Shown here: piece by piece, positions 53,010 through 62,663 of the stretch
How positions within the stretch are numbered: position 1 is the stretch's first letter
Layout: every line of letters starts with the position of its first letter
Assembly (NCBI GenBank): GCA_017937305.1
Contig: JAGBDV010000002.1
Span: 1 to 64,000, forward strand
Source of the DNA: Bacilli bacterium
GTDB lineage: Bacteria; Bacillota_I; Bacilli_A; ML615J-28; CAG-313
DNA length: 64,000 bases
Reading direction: 5' to 3'
The notes under the pieces: model-generated
The model's database searches: none
The model's input: the letters and a program-made list of their open reading frames with translations, nothing else
What the model was told of the DNA's origin: nothing
Position numbers and translations under genes: made by a program

Positions 53010-54711
53010 GAAGATCACCTCCTAGTTGGATATCATAAATATCTTTATACATTTGATTAGATTTTAGTAATTCTTCATGTGTTCCAAGTCCTGTAATAAC
53101 GCCTTCTTCTAATACAATTATTTTATCGGCATTCATTATTGAACTAATACGTGATGCGATAATTATTTTAGTTGTTTTTAAGTAGTTTTCATTAATAGCA
53201 TTTCTTAAAGCTTTATCTGTTTTAAAATCAAGTGCACTTGATGAGTCATCTAAAATTAATATTTTAGGTGTTCCTGCAATAGCACGCGCAATAAGTAATC
53301 TTTGTCGTTGCCCTCCTGAAAGGTTTGTTCCTTTAGCTGAAAGGATAGTTTTTTCCTTTTGTTCTAGGTTTTCTACAAATAATGATTGTGAAATTTTTAA
53401 AGCTTTATTAATATCTTTTTTAGATAGATTTCTATAGAAATCTACGTTATTATAAATTGTATCTGCAAGAAGGGTATCATTTTGGAAAGCTACTCCAAAT
53501 AAAGATTTTAATTTTCTATATGAATAGCTTCTAATATCCTTACCATTAATATAAATTGCTCCATTATTTACATCATAAAGTCTAAGTAGTAAATTAATTA
53601 AAGTACTCTTTCCACTTCCTGTTGGTCCAATAATACCAAGAGTTTCTCCTTTTTCTAATTTAAATGAAATGTTGGATAAATTATTGTGTTTACCAAGATA
53701 AGAAAAAGAGACATCTTTAAATTCAATATAATGTTTAGATGAGCCATTATAGTTTTCTTTTATTAAGTCAAGTCCCAAATCAAAGATATAATCAATTCTT
53801 TTTGATGAAGCATAAGCTTTAGATATAACTGTTATCATTCTGTTAAGTGCTATTAGTGCATTTAAAATCATCGCAAAGAATGTTGTAAATGCTAGTACTT
53901 TACCAGGTAAAATAATATCTGAATTAACGCGATATGCACCAACTACTAATACTAATATTAAGCCAAAGTTTAAGATTAGATTAATTATTGGATTAAGTGA
54001 AGACATCACAATACTTGATTTAAGTTCATAATCCATCAGTTCTTTATTAACAATATTAAATCTTGTCTTTTCATAATCTTCTTTTGACAATGCTTTAATT
54101 ACTCTAATACCTGTCATATTTTCTCTTAACGATAAAACCATCTTATCAACTTTTGTTTGAACAGTATCATATAGAGGTATTCCAAATTTTGAAGTAAAAT
54201 ATAATACAATAACAACTAAAGGTAGTACTAAAACCATAATTAATGTAAGCATTGGATCTAAGAATAATGTACATAAAGTACCACCAACAAGTAACATTGG
54301 AGCACGCACCCCAAGACGAAGTATCATTCCACACATTTGATGAATATTATAAGTATCGCTTGACATTCTCGCAATCAAGCTAGGCATTGTAACACTATCT
54401 ACTTGAGCTTGACTTAAAGACATTATTTTAGTAAACAAATCTTTTCTTAAGTTTACTGATACTGATTTTGCAATACCAGCTGCAATTTGATTAGCTTTAC
54501 AATTTCCTAAAAATCCAAGACCAGAAAGACCAATCATTAATAGTCCATAAAGAGCAATTTCTAAAATAGTACCAGTATCTACTACTGTATCTAGAATATA
54601 TGAAAGAAGAATTGGAATAAAAAGTTCTGCAACAATACCTGATATTTTAATAAATAAACATAGTATTACTTTAAATATATTTGGTCTAAAATAACTAAAT
54701 ACTCTTTTCAT
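53002..54711 (-). CDS. ABC exporter half-transporter, degenerate ATP site
   Basis: 569 residues: six helices, Walker A GPTGSGKST near 355, intact signature LSGGQRQ near 465, and Walker B ILILDDSSSALD with Asp in place of the catalytic Glu. That substitution marks the degenerate half of heterodimeric exporters; the complete ATP site is made by this LSGGQ with the partner's Walker motifs. Transcribed between eamA-type and partner genes, so the three may be one export unit. Confidence 0.92.
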   Translation of the reverse strand: MKRVFSYFRPNIFKVILCLFIKISGIVAELFIPILLSYILDTVVDTGTILEIALYGLLMIGLSGLGFLGNCKANQIAAGIAKSVSVNLRKDLFTKIMSLSQAQVDSVTMPSLIARMSSDTYNIHQMCGMILRLGVRAPMLLVGGTLCTLFLDPMLTLIMVLVLPLVVIVLYFTSKFGIPLYDTVQTKVDKMVLSLRENMTGIRVIKALSKEDYEKTRFNIVNKELMDYELKSSIVMSSLNPIINLILNFGLILVLVVGAYRVNSDIILPGKVLAFTTFFAMILNALIALNRMITVISKAYASSKRIDYIFDLGLDLIKENYNGSSKHYIEFKDVSFSYLGKHNNLSNISFKLEKGETLGIIGPTGSGKSTLINLLLRLYDVNNGAIYINGKDIRSYSYRKLKSLFGVAFQNDTLLADTIYNNVDFYRNLSKKDINKALKISQSLFVENLEQKEKTILSAKGTNLSGGQRQRLLIARAIAGTPKILILDDSSSALDFKTDKALRNAINENYLKTTKIIIASRISSIMNADKIIVLEEGVITGLGTHEELLKSNQMYKDIYDIQLGGDLHE

Positions 54712-54732
54712 TTTATTCTCCTTTCTAGTTTC

Positions 54733-55638
54733 TTATTTTTTAAATAACTTTTTAAAATCTATTTGTGCACAGACAACTGAAATAAATATTAAAATACATC
54801 CAATAATTAATCTAAGTGTTAGTTCTTCTTTTAAAATAATTACACCACCAAAAAGTGCAAAAACACTTTCTAAGCTCATAATCATTGATGCAATAGTAGG
54901 TTCTGTGTATTTTTGTCCTATTATTTGAAATGTATATGCAATGCACCCTGAAAAGATAGCAGCATATAAAATAGCAGGAAGAGCTAAATAAATATTATAG
55001 AAGTTTACTTTTTCAGTAAATAGCATAAATAAAAATGATAAAATACCAGCTACAATAAACTGCATGGCAGATAATTTTACACTATCAATATGAGGATTAA
55101 TAATATCTACTAATGTAATTTGTACCGCAAACATCAATGCACAAATTAATGTTAAAATATCACCTAGTTCTAATTTAAAATATCCAGTCACACTAATTAA
55201 ATAAGAACCAACTATCGCTAACCCTAAATATAACCAAATAATAGGTTTAGGTTTCTTTTTTATAAAATATCCAATAATAGGTACAATTACCATATATAAA
55301 GATGATATAAATCCTGATTTACTAGGTGATTTAGTTATGTTAATTCCTAGTTGCTGAAAAGTAGATCCCATAAATAATGCAACACCTACAAAGATAGCCA
55401 TGATAAAAATCCATTTAACTGACTTTGAACTTGGTATATATTCTTTGATATTTCTTTTTCTAAATAATGATACTATTAATAAAATAACTCCTGTTATTAT
55501 AAATCTACCTGCATTATAAGTGAATGCTCCAACATGATTGCTACCTAAGCTTTGTGCAACAAATGTTGTTCCCCAAAAGAATGCAGTTATTAATAATAAC
55601 AAAGGTCCTTTAAATTTTTTAAAAAACATGTTTTTCAC
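54733..55638 (-). CDS. EamA-family (DMT) transporter
   Basis: 301 residues with ten membrane helices in two EamA repeats. LLLITAFFWGTTFVAQSLG opens the first repeat and LTLICALMFAVQITLVD the second; ASMIMSLESVFALFGGVIILKE is the typical last EamA block. Likely a metabolite exporter of unknown substrate. It leads the ABC exporter genes by 21 bases. Confidence 0.9.
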   Translation of the reverse strand: MKNMFFKKFKGPLLLLITAFFWGTTFVAQSLGSNHVGAFTYNAGRFIITGVILLIVSLFRKRNIKEYIPSSKSVKWIFIMAIFVGVALFMGSTFQQLGINITKSPSKSGFISSLYMVIVPIIGYFIKKKPKPIIWLYLGLAIVGSYLISVTGYFKLELGDILTLICALMFAVQITLVDIINPHIDSVKLSAMQFIVAGILSFLFMLFTEKVNFYNIYLALPAILYAAIFSGCIAYTFQIIGQKYTEPTIASMIMSLESVFALFGGVIILKEELTLRLIIGCILIFISVVCAQIDFKKLFKK

Positions 55639-55686
55639 CTTTTTAATATATATATTATATCACTTTAAATGTTATTTTAAAAAAGA

Positions 55687-55731
55687 AAAGACTTTATAAT
55701 AAATATATTTTTTATTATAAAGTCTTTTTGT
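55687..55731 (-). terminator. Terminator of the CDF gene
   Basis: AAAAGACTTTATAATAAA paired with a matching TTTATTATAAAGTCTTTT around a short AT loop, about 18 pairs, with T-rich sequence after it on the minus strand. Confidence 0.8.
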
Positions 55732-56936
55732 TATTTAATTATATTATTATACATTTTATCAATATGAATAACTGCTATCCATTGTTCATTATATTCAGAT
55801 ATTCTATTACAAATGCCTGTTTTTAATTCTTTATCTGTTATTGGATAATCAAATGGCATAACCACATCAAATAAAATATTAGTATGTGTAACACCAGGAA
55901 CAATTCTAAAATCGTGGAAAGTTAATTTTTCATCAATATCATTTAAAATATTTCTAACAATTTTTTTAATCTCATTTGTTTTTTCATCATTAACTTCAAT
56001 TGGATCCATATGAATAACTAGTTCAATATTTAATGCCTTTGATACTTCTTTTTCAATATTATCAATTAAATCATGGCTTTCCATTACATCAACTTCTCTC
56101 GATACTTCAGCATGTACGGTTGCAAAATTCATATTTGGACCATAACTATGAACTACTAAATCATGAATACCATAAATTCCTTCATATGCAAGAATCTTTT
56201 CTGATAATTCTTTAACAAACTCTTCACTAGGGATTTCACCAAGTAAAGGATTAATTGTTTCTTTAATTAAACTTATACTAGATACGATTATGAATACTGC
56301 AACAAGTAAACTTGCAATACTATCAATATTAATACTACCTTTACTTACAATAAAGATAACAGTAGAAATTAATATTGCAATAGTCGTAATACAGTCATTT
56401 AGTGAGTCTTTAGAATTAGCACGAAGTGCATCACTTTCGATTTCTTTTCCCATCTTTGTATAGAAAATTGCTTGCCAACACTTAACTGCAATTGATAAAA
56501 CTAAGGAACCAATTACGATAAAAGGATTAGAAACATCAAGAGGAACCGCATTACCTTTAAATAAATCATATATTCCTACTACTGATTCTTTAAATAAAGA
56601 AAAGCCAATCATAAGAATAATAAATGAAATAATCATTCCAGTGATATATTCAAATCTTTGATGTCCAAATGGGTGATCTTTATCTGCTTTTTTTGAACTA
56701 ATCTTAAATCCAATAATTGTAATGATTGAACCTAGTCCATCAGAAAAGTTGTTTACCCCATCTGCAAATATTGCAGGAGAAATAGAAATAGTACCTACAA
56801 TCATTTTAATAGCAGCTAATATAATATTGCTGATGATTCCTACTATTCCTGCAAGTGTTCCATAAGATTCTCTCACCTTTGGGTTTGATGTATTTTTGTA
56901 ATCTTTAATAAATAATTTAATTAGTAACTTTCTCAT
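55731..56936 (-). CDS. Cation diffusion facilitator, Mn-type motif
   Basis: 401 residues: six helices (residues ~28-215) and a ferredoxin-like cytoplasmic domain, extended by ~90 residues compared with FieF. The transport site reads NNFSD in helix 2 and DSLND in helix 5, an NxxxD/DxxxD set that characterises Mn-exporting CDFs, where zinc CDFs have HxxxD. DKDHPFGHQRFE follows helix 2 as usual. Probably an Mn(II)-H+ exporter (inference from the motif). Single gene, divergent from the 57014 gene. Confidence 0.85.
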   Translation of the reverse strand: MRKLLIKLFIKDYKNTSNPKVRESYGTLAGIVGIISNIILAAIKMIVGTISISPAIFADGVNNFSDGLGSIITIIGFKISSKKADKDHPFGHQRFEYITGMIISFIILMIGFSLFKESVVGIYDLFKGNAVPLDVSNPFIVIGSLVLSIAVKCWQAIFYTKMGKEIESDALRANSKDSLNDCITTIAILISTVIFIVSKGSINIDSIASLLVAVFIIVSSISLIKETINPLLGEIPSEEFVKELSEKILAYEGIYGIHDLVVHSYGPNMNFATVHAEVSREVDVMESHDLIDNIEKEVSKALNIELVIHMDPIEVNDEKTNEIKKIVRNILNDIDEKLTFHDFRIVPGVTHTNILFDVVMPFDYPITDKELKTGICNRISEYNEQWIAVIHIDKMYNNIIK

Positions 56937-57013
56937 AATAATATTATACTATTTTTTTTAAAATAAATAAACCAATTTACTATTATTTCATATATTAAAA
57001 TAGGAGGATTAAA

Positions 57014-57370
57014 ATGAATAATGAAATGATTAAAAGAATTAAAGCTAACAATAAATGTTTACTAGTGTCAAGTTATAATGATGATGTAAGTGTAGGCATA
57101 TGTAACTATAAATATTGTGATAACAGTATCTTAATTGAATGTATTAACTATACAAATTTATTAGAAAGTTTAAAGAATAATAATAACTGTATTATATATA
57201 TAACTGTATGTGATGAAGAATACGTATATTATCTAATTATTAAAGGAACAGCAAGTCTTTCATCTACTAGTTTTAGGTGCCCATCTATTTGTAATCAAAA
57301 CAATAAATATCTAATTGATATTGAAATTAATAATATAGATTGTTATCAAGAAAAAAGAAACAGAATTTAA
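57014..57370 (+). CDS. Small protein, possibly a flavin-type split barrel
   Basis: 118 residues, no signal or membrane helix. The order of strands (CLLVSSYNDDVSVGICNYKY, SILIECINYTNLLESLKNNNNCIIYITV, YVYYLIIKGTASL) resembles pyridoxamine-phosphate-oxidase-like FMN-binding split barrels of about this size, but no decisive motif remains. AGGAGG precedes the ATG. Its stop codon overlaps that of the convergent zinc-ribbon gene by three bases. Confidence 0.5.
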   Translation: MNNEMIKRIKANNKCLLVSSYNDDVSVGICNYKYCDNSILIECINYTNLLESLKNNNNCIIYITVCDEEYVYYLIIKGTASLSSTSFRCPSICNQNNKYLIDIEINNIDCYQEKRNRI

Positions 57371-57382
57371 TCTGTTTCTTTT
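57352..57382. terminator. Terminator formed by two overlapping gene ends
   Basis: AGAAACAGA/TCTGTTTCT around ATTTAA, extended by A and T runs. The loop holds both stop codons: TAA on the plus strand (57368-57370) and TAA on the minus strand (57367-57369). Confidence 0.85.
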
Positions 57383-57828
57383 AATTTATACTTCTTCGTT
57401 GTAACTCTAAATAATTGTTTCCTACATTTAGGACAAACTTGTGGTGCTCCATCATAAATTAATTGAATATGTCCACACTCTTTACTACATACTGCTAACG
57501 CAATATATATTTCTTTAATATCACCAATACAATCAACTTTACCATTTATTAAATCATCAAAAGTAATATCACCTATCCAATCTAATGATTCATCTTGATT
57601 ACCTTTATCAGATAATAATTGATCATAAAACTTACATTTATTGAAAAGTTTTTTATTTGCTAATTCATATTCCATATTATAAATCTTTTTAAATTCATTA
57701 CCACAATCACAATAATGAATAAAGTTTGAAGTTCCCAAATATGCATGTGAACAATTTTTTGTACAAACTAATAAACATATATCAATTTGATTTGGAAAAT
57801 ATTTATTTTTAAAAAATACTTTTTTCAT
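57367..57828 (-). CDS. Unknown protein with a duplicated zinc-ribbon module
   Basis: 153 residues made of two similar halves. Half 1 (~15-55) has CLLVCTKNCSHAYLG and YCDCGNEFKKIYNMEYEL; half 2 (~105-150) has LAVCSKECGHIQLI and CPKCRKQLFRVTTKKYKL. Each has a Cys-x3-Cys-x-His start and a closing Cys-x(1-2)-Cys, suggesting one metal ion per half. No enzyme motif. Cytoplasmic by the lack of a signal. It is followed upstream in the same direction by the LRR lipoprotein gene (15-base gap), so the two may be co-transcribed. Confidence 0.6.
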   Translation of the reverse strand: MKKVFFKNKYFPNQIDICLLVCTKNCSHAYLGTSNFIHYCDCGNEFKKIYNMEYELANKKLFNKCKFYDQLLSDKGNQDESLDWIGDITFDDLINGKVDCIGDIKEIYIALAVCSKECGHIQLIYDGAPQVCPKCRKQLFRVTTKKYKLKETD

Positions 57829-57843
57829 TTAAACTCCATAATA

Positions 57844-59214
57844 TTAAATACTATCTCTACTTGCGTTGAATGTTTTCTTTGCACCACTTGGACTAAAGTT
57901 AGAGTGCCAAGTTGATGGAACACTTTCTGCTTCTATATATAACATTGCTTTATGACAAGCATAGAATGCATAATCACCAATATATGTAACAGATTTAGGG
58001 ATAAATACTTTTTCTATTCTTAAGCAATTTTGGAATCCGTATTGTTCAATAGTATGTAAAGAGTCTGGAAGTATTGCAACTTTAAGGTTCGCACATGCTG
58101 CAAAAGCACTCATTTTAATTATTTCTAATCCTTCATTAAAGACTACTTCTTCAAGATATTCACATCCACTAAATGCATAGATACCAATTTCTTTTACTGA
58201 TGATGGAATTTCAACAGTTGTTAAAGAAGTTTCTCTAAATGCTTTATCTCCAATATAAACAACACTATTACCAAAAGTTATTTCTTCTAGTATATCTAGT
58301 TTTAAGAATGCAGAATTACCAATTTTATCAATTGTATAATTATTAACTTGTTCTTTAATTTCAACTATATTTTCAATACCATTATAGTTTAAAAGAGTCG
58401 CTGTTTCATCAATATAGTATTCAAAGTCATTTTCTTTTAAAATTTTAGATAAATCTAAATCCTTATGAATATATACTAAATTATCATCATATGCTTTTTC
58501 ATTCCACATTGATACATCACTACTATCTGTATAAATATGAATAGTATTATAAAATGCATATTCTCCAATTTCTTTTACTGTTTTTGGAACGATTATACTT
58601 CTTAAGTTTTCACATCCATAAAATGCTGCATCTTTAATTTTTTCACATGCAGAAGGAATATTAATTTCTTTTATTGTTGAATTAGAAAAAGCGTTGCTTT
58701 CTATCTCTTTTATTGTAGGTGGAAGTGTTACTTTTTTAATTGTTTGATTATTATCAAAAGCATAAGCTTTAATTGAAGTAACCGGTAAATAATTAAATGT
58801 CGATGGAATAATTACTTCATTACTTGTTCCTTTATAATTTGCTACTTGATAAGCATTTCCATTTTTATTAAGTGAAAATTCTAATCCTAAAGTGTAAGTT
58901 TCTCTTTCAATGAAGTTAAGAGTAAATTCTTTCTTTACTCCTTCATAGTTAATTATGAAAGTGTAACTGCCTTCAGTAATTTTATTTGGATAATTTTCAA
59001 TTAATAGTGGTGTTAAGATTTCTTCTTTGCTTGCACCATCAATCGATACATTAATTTTAATTGAAGTGATGTTAAATTCATCAATATAGTATACTTCTTT
59101 AATAGTACTTTCTATTACATCAATTAAAATTACAGGTTCATCTTTTTGTGTTTTTCTGCACGAACAAATAAATAATAATGTTAAACATATAAATAAAATC
59201 ATAATCTTTTTCAT
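57844..59214 (-). CDS. BspA-like leucine-rich-repeat lipoprotein
   Basis: 456 residues. Lipoprotein signal ending FICSC (Cys18), an Ig-like region (residues ~25-105), then BspA/LRR_5 repeats in two blocks (~135-235 and ~280-425) such as ITSIKAYAFDNNQTIKKVTLPPTIKEIESNAF, split by a degenerate spacer. Surface protein; such repeats mediate adhesion to host or matrix proteins in gut and oral bacteria (family knowledge). A TTG four codons upstream opens the frame, but GGTTGGTGAT and the signal peptide favour this ATG. Confidence 0.88.
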   Translation of the reverse strand: MKKIMILFICLTLLFICSCRKTQKDEPVILIDVIESTIKEVYYIDEFNITSIKINVSIDGASKEEILTPLLIENYPNKITEGSYTFIINYEGVKKEFTLNFIERETYTLGLEFSLNKNGNAYQVANYKGTSNEVIIPSTFNYLPVTSIKAYAFDNNQTIKKVTLPPTIKEIESNAFSNSTIKEINIPSACEKIKDAAFYGCENLRSIIVPKTVKEIGEYAFYNTIHIYTDSSDVSMWNEKAYDDNLVYIHKDLDLSKILKENDFEYYIDETATLLNYNGIENIVEIKEQVNNYTIDKIGNSAFLKLDILEEITFGNSVVYIGDKAFRETSLTTVEIPSSVKEIGIYAFSGCEYLEEVVFNEGLEIIKMSAFAACANLKVAILPDSLHTIEQYGFQNCLRIEKVFIPKSVTYIGDYAFYACHKAMLYIEAESVPSTWHSNFSPSGAKKTFNASRDSI

Positions 59215-59235
59215 ATATATCACCAACCTAGTATT

Positions 59236-59264
59236 ATTATAACATAAATGGATGTTTTTGTAAA
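59236..59264 (-). promoter_or_regulatory. Promoter of the LRR lipoprotein gene
   Basis: TTTACA, 17-base spacer, TATAAT on the minus strand, 21 bases before the ATG. Confidence 0.8.
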
Positions 59265-59284
59265 CGATTTTAAAAGTATAGTAC

Positions 59285-59313
59285 TTGTTTATGATTATTT
59301 ATTTTTATATAAT
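59285..59313 (+). promoter_or_regulatory. Promoter of mgsA
   Basis: TTGTTT, 17-base spacer, TATAAT on the plus strand, with GAAAGGAG between it and the ATG. Confidence 0.75.
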
Positions 59314-59339
59314 AATTAATGAAAGGAGATTATTATATA

Positions 59340-59717
59340 ATGGTTTTAGCACTAATAGCGCATGATAAAATGAAAGATGCCATGATTTATTTTGCTAAAA
59401 AGTATGAATACATCTTAAGAGAACATACACTTCTTGCAACAGGGACTACTGGTAAGAAAATTATGGAAAATACTGGTCTTACTGTTAGATGTTTTAAATC
59501 TGGACCACTTGGTGGTGATCAAGAAATTGGTTCTAGAATTGCTAATGGTAAAGTTAATGCAGTATTCTTCTTTAGAGATCCGCTTACTGCACAAGCACAT
59601 GAACCAGATATTTCTGCACTTCTTCGTCTTTGTGATGTATATCATGTTCCTCTTGCAACTAATCCTGCAACTGGGGATTTACTTATTAAAGCAATAGAAA
59701 ATGGTTTAAAAAATTAA
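59340..59717 (+). CDS. mgsA: Methylglyoxal synthase
   Basis: Converts dihydroxyacetone phosphate to methylglyoxal, a bypass of lower glycolysis under phosphate limitation. 125 residues from this start. Family motifs: LIAHDKMKD at the start, LATGTTGK near 37, [14 protein letters not shown] near 60 (catalytic Asp), and [15 protein letters not shown] near 85 with the catalytic His. The frame is open from an ATG 21 bases upstream, but that codon precedes the Shine-Dalgarno, so the ATG at 59340 is used. Confidence 0.96.
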   Translation: MVLALIAHDKMKDAMIYFAKKYEYILREHTLLATGTTGKKIMENTGLTVRCFKSGPLGGDQEIGSRIANGKVNAVFFFRDPLTAQAHEPDISALLRLCDVYHVPLATNPATGDLLIKAIENGLKN

Positions 59718-59762
59718 ATAACCTTACCTTGTAATATATATACAAAGTAAGGTTATTTTTTA
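59716..59762. terminator. Bidirectional terminator between mgsA and nagZ
   Basis: AATAACCTTAC/GTAAGGTTATT with an inner CTTGTA/TACAAG-like extension; T run on the plus strand and A run on the other side. Serves the two convergent genes. Confidence 0.85.
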
Positions 59763-59768
59763 TTTTAA

Positions 59769-61316
59769 TTATAGTTTAATTGTAAGTTTACCTTTTGGAG
59801 TAAGCTCTTTCTTTAAATATTTAACTACTGTTCTAATTGAATTTGGTGTATATTCATATAAACATAAGTAGTTATTTAAGTTATTATATTTATTAAAGTC
59901 CATAGGTCCTTTTAATGAAATAACAGTAACTTCTTGTTTTTTATCAAGCACTGCATTGATAAACTCTACTTGTTTAGGAGATGTTGCAGCATTATAACTA
60001 AAGATTACTACATTATCGTAAGTTTCTAAACTATTTAATACACTTTCTTTAAATTCATCTGTATTAAGTAGTTCTAAAACATCCAAGTTATTAAATTCTT
60101 TCTTTAATACTTTTGCAAGGTTACGATCATCAAATTCATCTTCAATGATTGTTCTTGCCATCGCAACAGGTGCAATTAATAATGTATTAGGAGTTAAAGT
60201 TACATTATTACCTTTAACCATTGTTAAAGAGTTATCTACTATTTCTTGTGCTAATTTATTATTTTCTTCGCTAAATTTCATGTCTTGATTATAGAAATAC
60301 TTTTCTAAATATGGTAGTGTTTTTTCTTTTGCTTTTAAAATTCTTTCTACCTTTTTATCAAGTTCTTCCACTTGAAGTCTACCATCATTTACTGCTTCTT
60401 CTAAAAGGCTTAATGCTTTTAGTTGGAATTCTAAAGTATGAGAGATATCACATAGATCAGCTCCAGCAAGTACTGCTTTTAATGCTCCGTTTGCAGTACC
60501 AAATTCGTTTTGAATTGCTTTCATTTCTAAACAGTCTGTAAGAATTAATCCTTCAAAACCTAGTTCTTCTCTTAAAACATTTGTAAGTATTTTTTTAGAA
60601 AGAGTTGCAGGAACAGTGTCATATGCAGGGAATAAGATATGAGCACTCATAATAGCAGGAACATTAATATTTTCAATAAATGGGTGCATTTCAATTTTGT
60701 GAATTCTATCTAAATCATAGTTAATAATAGGAAGTCCAAGATGTGAATCTACTTCACAGTCACCATGTCCTGGGAAATGTTTCGCACAAGCAAGTACACC
60801 GTATTCTAAAGATCCTTCAATAAATCTTTTACCAAGTTTTGCTACTACACTTGGGTCATCTGAATAACTTCTTACGTTAATTACTGGGTTATTTGGGTTA
60901 TTATTTACATCAAGGCTTGGTGCAAGGTTTAAATTCATCCCAAGTCTAATCATATCTTCAGCTAACATTCTACCTGTATAATATGTTGCATCGCTAATTG
61001 ATGCAGATGCTGTCATAGGTCCTGGTGCAAATGTAACATCTTTCATCATTCTAGTTACAAGTCCACCTTCTTGGTCTATTGCAATAAAAGGGATATGACC
61101 GGTAGATTTATAGATTTCTTCATGTATCTTTTTAGTAAGTTCTCTTACTTGGGAAGCGTTAGTAAAGTTTCTTGTAAATAAGATTACATTACCAACATGA
61201 TAATCTTCAATTAATGTTTTAATTTGATCATCATAATATGTTGAATGAAAACCAGGTAAAATTAGTTGTCCTAGTTTTTCTTTTAAAGTCATTTCCTTAA
61301 CTGTTTTTAATTTCAT
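59769..61316 (-). CDS. nagZ: Beta-N-acetylhexosaminidase, GH3 (NagZ-like)
   Basis: 515 residues: the GH3 TIM barrel (residues 1-330) with AIDQEGGLVTRM near 80 and KHFPGHGDCEVDSHLGLP near 180, the His/Asp dyad loop of NagZ-type enzymes, plus a C-terminal alpha/beta domain of ~180 residues as in B. subtilis NagZ. No signal peptide, so probably intracellular cleavage of GlcNAc-MurNAc peptides in cell-wall recycling. Single gene facing mgsA. Confidence 0.92.
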   Translation of the reverse strand: MKLKTVKEMTLKEKLGQLILPGFHSTYYDDQIKTLIEDYHVGNVILFTRNFTNASQVRELTKKIHEEIYKSTGHIPFIAIDQEGGLVTRMMKDVTFAPGPMTASASISDATYYTGRMLAEDMIRLGMNLNLAPSLDVNNNPNNPVINVRSYSDDPSVVAKLGKRFIEGSLEYGVLACAKHFPGHGDCEVDSHLGLPIINYDLDRIHKIEMHPFIENINVPAIMSAHILFPAYDTVPATLSKKILTNVLREELGFEGLILTDCLEMKAIQNEFGTANGALKAVLAGADLCDISHTLEFQLKALSLLEEAVNDGRLQVEELDKKVERILKAKEKTLPYLEKYFYNQDMKFSEENNKLAQEIVDNSLTMVKGNNVTLTPNTLLIAPVAMARTIIEDEFDDRNLAKVLKKEFNNLDVLELLNTDEFKESVLNSLETYDNVVIFSYNAATSPKQVEFINAVLDKKQEVTVISLKGPMDFNKYNNLNNYLCLYEYTPNSIRTVVKYLKKELTPKGKLTIKL

Positions 61317-61373
61317 AAGTTTTACTCCTTAAAATTTATTCATATATATAGTATAACACAATATTATCTTTTT

Positions 61374-62660
61374 TTAAATAATAGTAATCATTAAAATTAC
61401 AATTAAGATTGCGGGTACTGCAAATATGCTTCCATATTCCATAAAACTAACAAACGAAAACTTTAGTTTTTGTTTCTTTAAAAGTGATAACCACATTATT
61501 CCAGCAAGTGCACCAATTGGTGTTAAGAACGCTCCAATATTACTTGCTGCAATAACTGTATATATATTATTTACATTTGCATGAGAAAGTTCTAATATTT
61601 CAGTAAATAATACACTCATAGGAATATTATTAAGTAAATTACAAGCAAAAAATGATGCAATACCATATGCATAGTTAGAATTAGTATTTTCAAAAACTTT
61701 AATTAATACATTAAGTGCACCACATTTTGTTACTGCAAATACAATTGTAAACATTGAAAGTAAGAATGGAATTAAATTCCAAGGAGCTCTTTTTAATGTA
61801 TTAATAAGTTCTATAGGTTTTTCTTTTTTTACTAAAGCATAAATTAAACATGAAATAATTAGTGATAAACCAAATATAAGTGTTACAATCCACATTTCAA
61901 TATTAATATACGAAGATACTGCAAGTATTACTGTACAAGTTATTAAATTAAATAAACCAACAATTAGTAAAAATTTATTTTTAATAGATGTATGTTCTTC
62001 TTCTAAAACAATAGGTTCTTGTAATTTCTTATGAAATACAATTAACATTAATAAAAGTGTAGTAAGTCCTGTAACAATAGTAGGAATAGCCATCTTCATA
62101 AAATACTCTACAAAATCAATACCAAATGATGTTGCAATATATATATTTGTAGGATTGCCAATTATTAGCATCATACTCCAAGTATTAGCTGCAATAAATT
62201 CTGCAATTAAATATGGGATAGGGTTTATCTTTGTATGACGTGCAAAATAACATATAAATGGAGTAAAGGTTAAAATAATAATGTCATTAGATGTAAATAC
62301 TGTTAAAATACTAGTTAATGTATAAAGACTTAAGAATATATATATTTGTTTACCTTTTACATGATTAGTAACAACTGTTGCAAGATACTTAAAGAAGTTT
62401 ACTTCATCTAAAAAGATTGAAAGTATTGTCATTGAAATAAATAAAATAAGTATTTGAAGTGGTCCAATCTTTGAACTTGTAAAATGTGTATAAAGTTCTG
62501 ATATTGTTACCTCTTTAATAAGTAATAAAATAATTGCTCCAACAAGTGCTACAATCCAATATGTTTGTAGTTTAATTTTTTTAATTTTAATTTGAGGCAG
62601 TAGTAAGCTTGATAGAATTATTAATAAAATTGTCGCTACTGCAATAATTAAAGAGGCCAT
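61374..62660 (-). CDS. ArsB/NhaD/SLC13-type ion transporter
   Basis: 428 residues, about eleven helices. Recognisable blocks are FTSNDIIILTFTPFICYFAR near 123, IAEFIAANTWSMMLIIGNPTNIYIA near 152, and a second-half repeat NNIPMSVLFTEIL and GAFLTPIGALAGIMW near 390. The IT superfamily includes arsenite, Na+/H+ and dicarboxylate carriers; NDIIIL and GNPTN fit the ArsB/NhaD branch, but the substrate cannot be named. It starts three bases after the SGNH hydrolase gene, so the two are probably co-expressed. Confidence 0.85.
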   Translation of the reverse strand: MASLIIAVATILLIILSSLLLPQIKIKKIKLQTYWIVALVGAIILLLIKEVTISELYTHFTSSKIGPLQILILFISMTILSIFLDEVNFFKYLATVVTNHVKGKQIYIFLSLYTLTSILTVFTSNDIIILTFTPFICYFARHTKINPIPYLIAEFIAANTWSMMLIIGNPTNIYIATSFGIDFVEYFMKMAIPTIVTGLTTLLLMLIVFHKKLQEPIVLEEEHTSIKNKFLLIVGLFNLITCTVILAVSSYINIEMWIVTLIFGLSLIISCLIYALVKKEKPIELINTLKRAPWNLIPFLLSMFTIVFAVTKCGALNVLIKVFENTNSNYAYGIASFFACNLLNNIPMSVLFTEILELSHANVNNIYTVIAASNIGAFLTPIGALAGIMWLSLLKKQKLKFSFVSFMEYGSIFAVPAILIVILMITII

Positions 62661-62663
62661 GTT

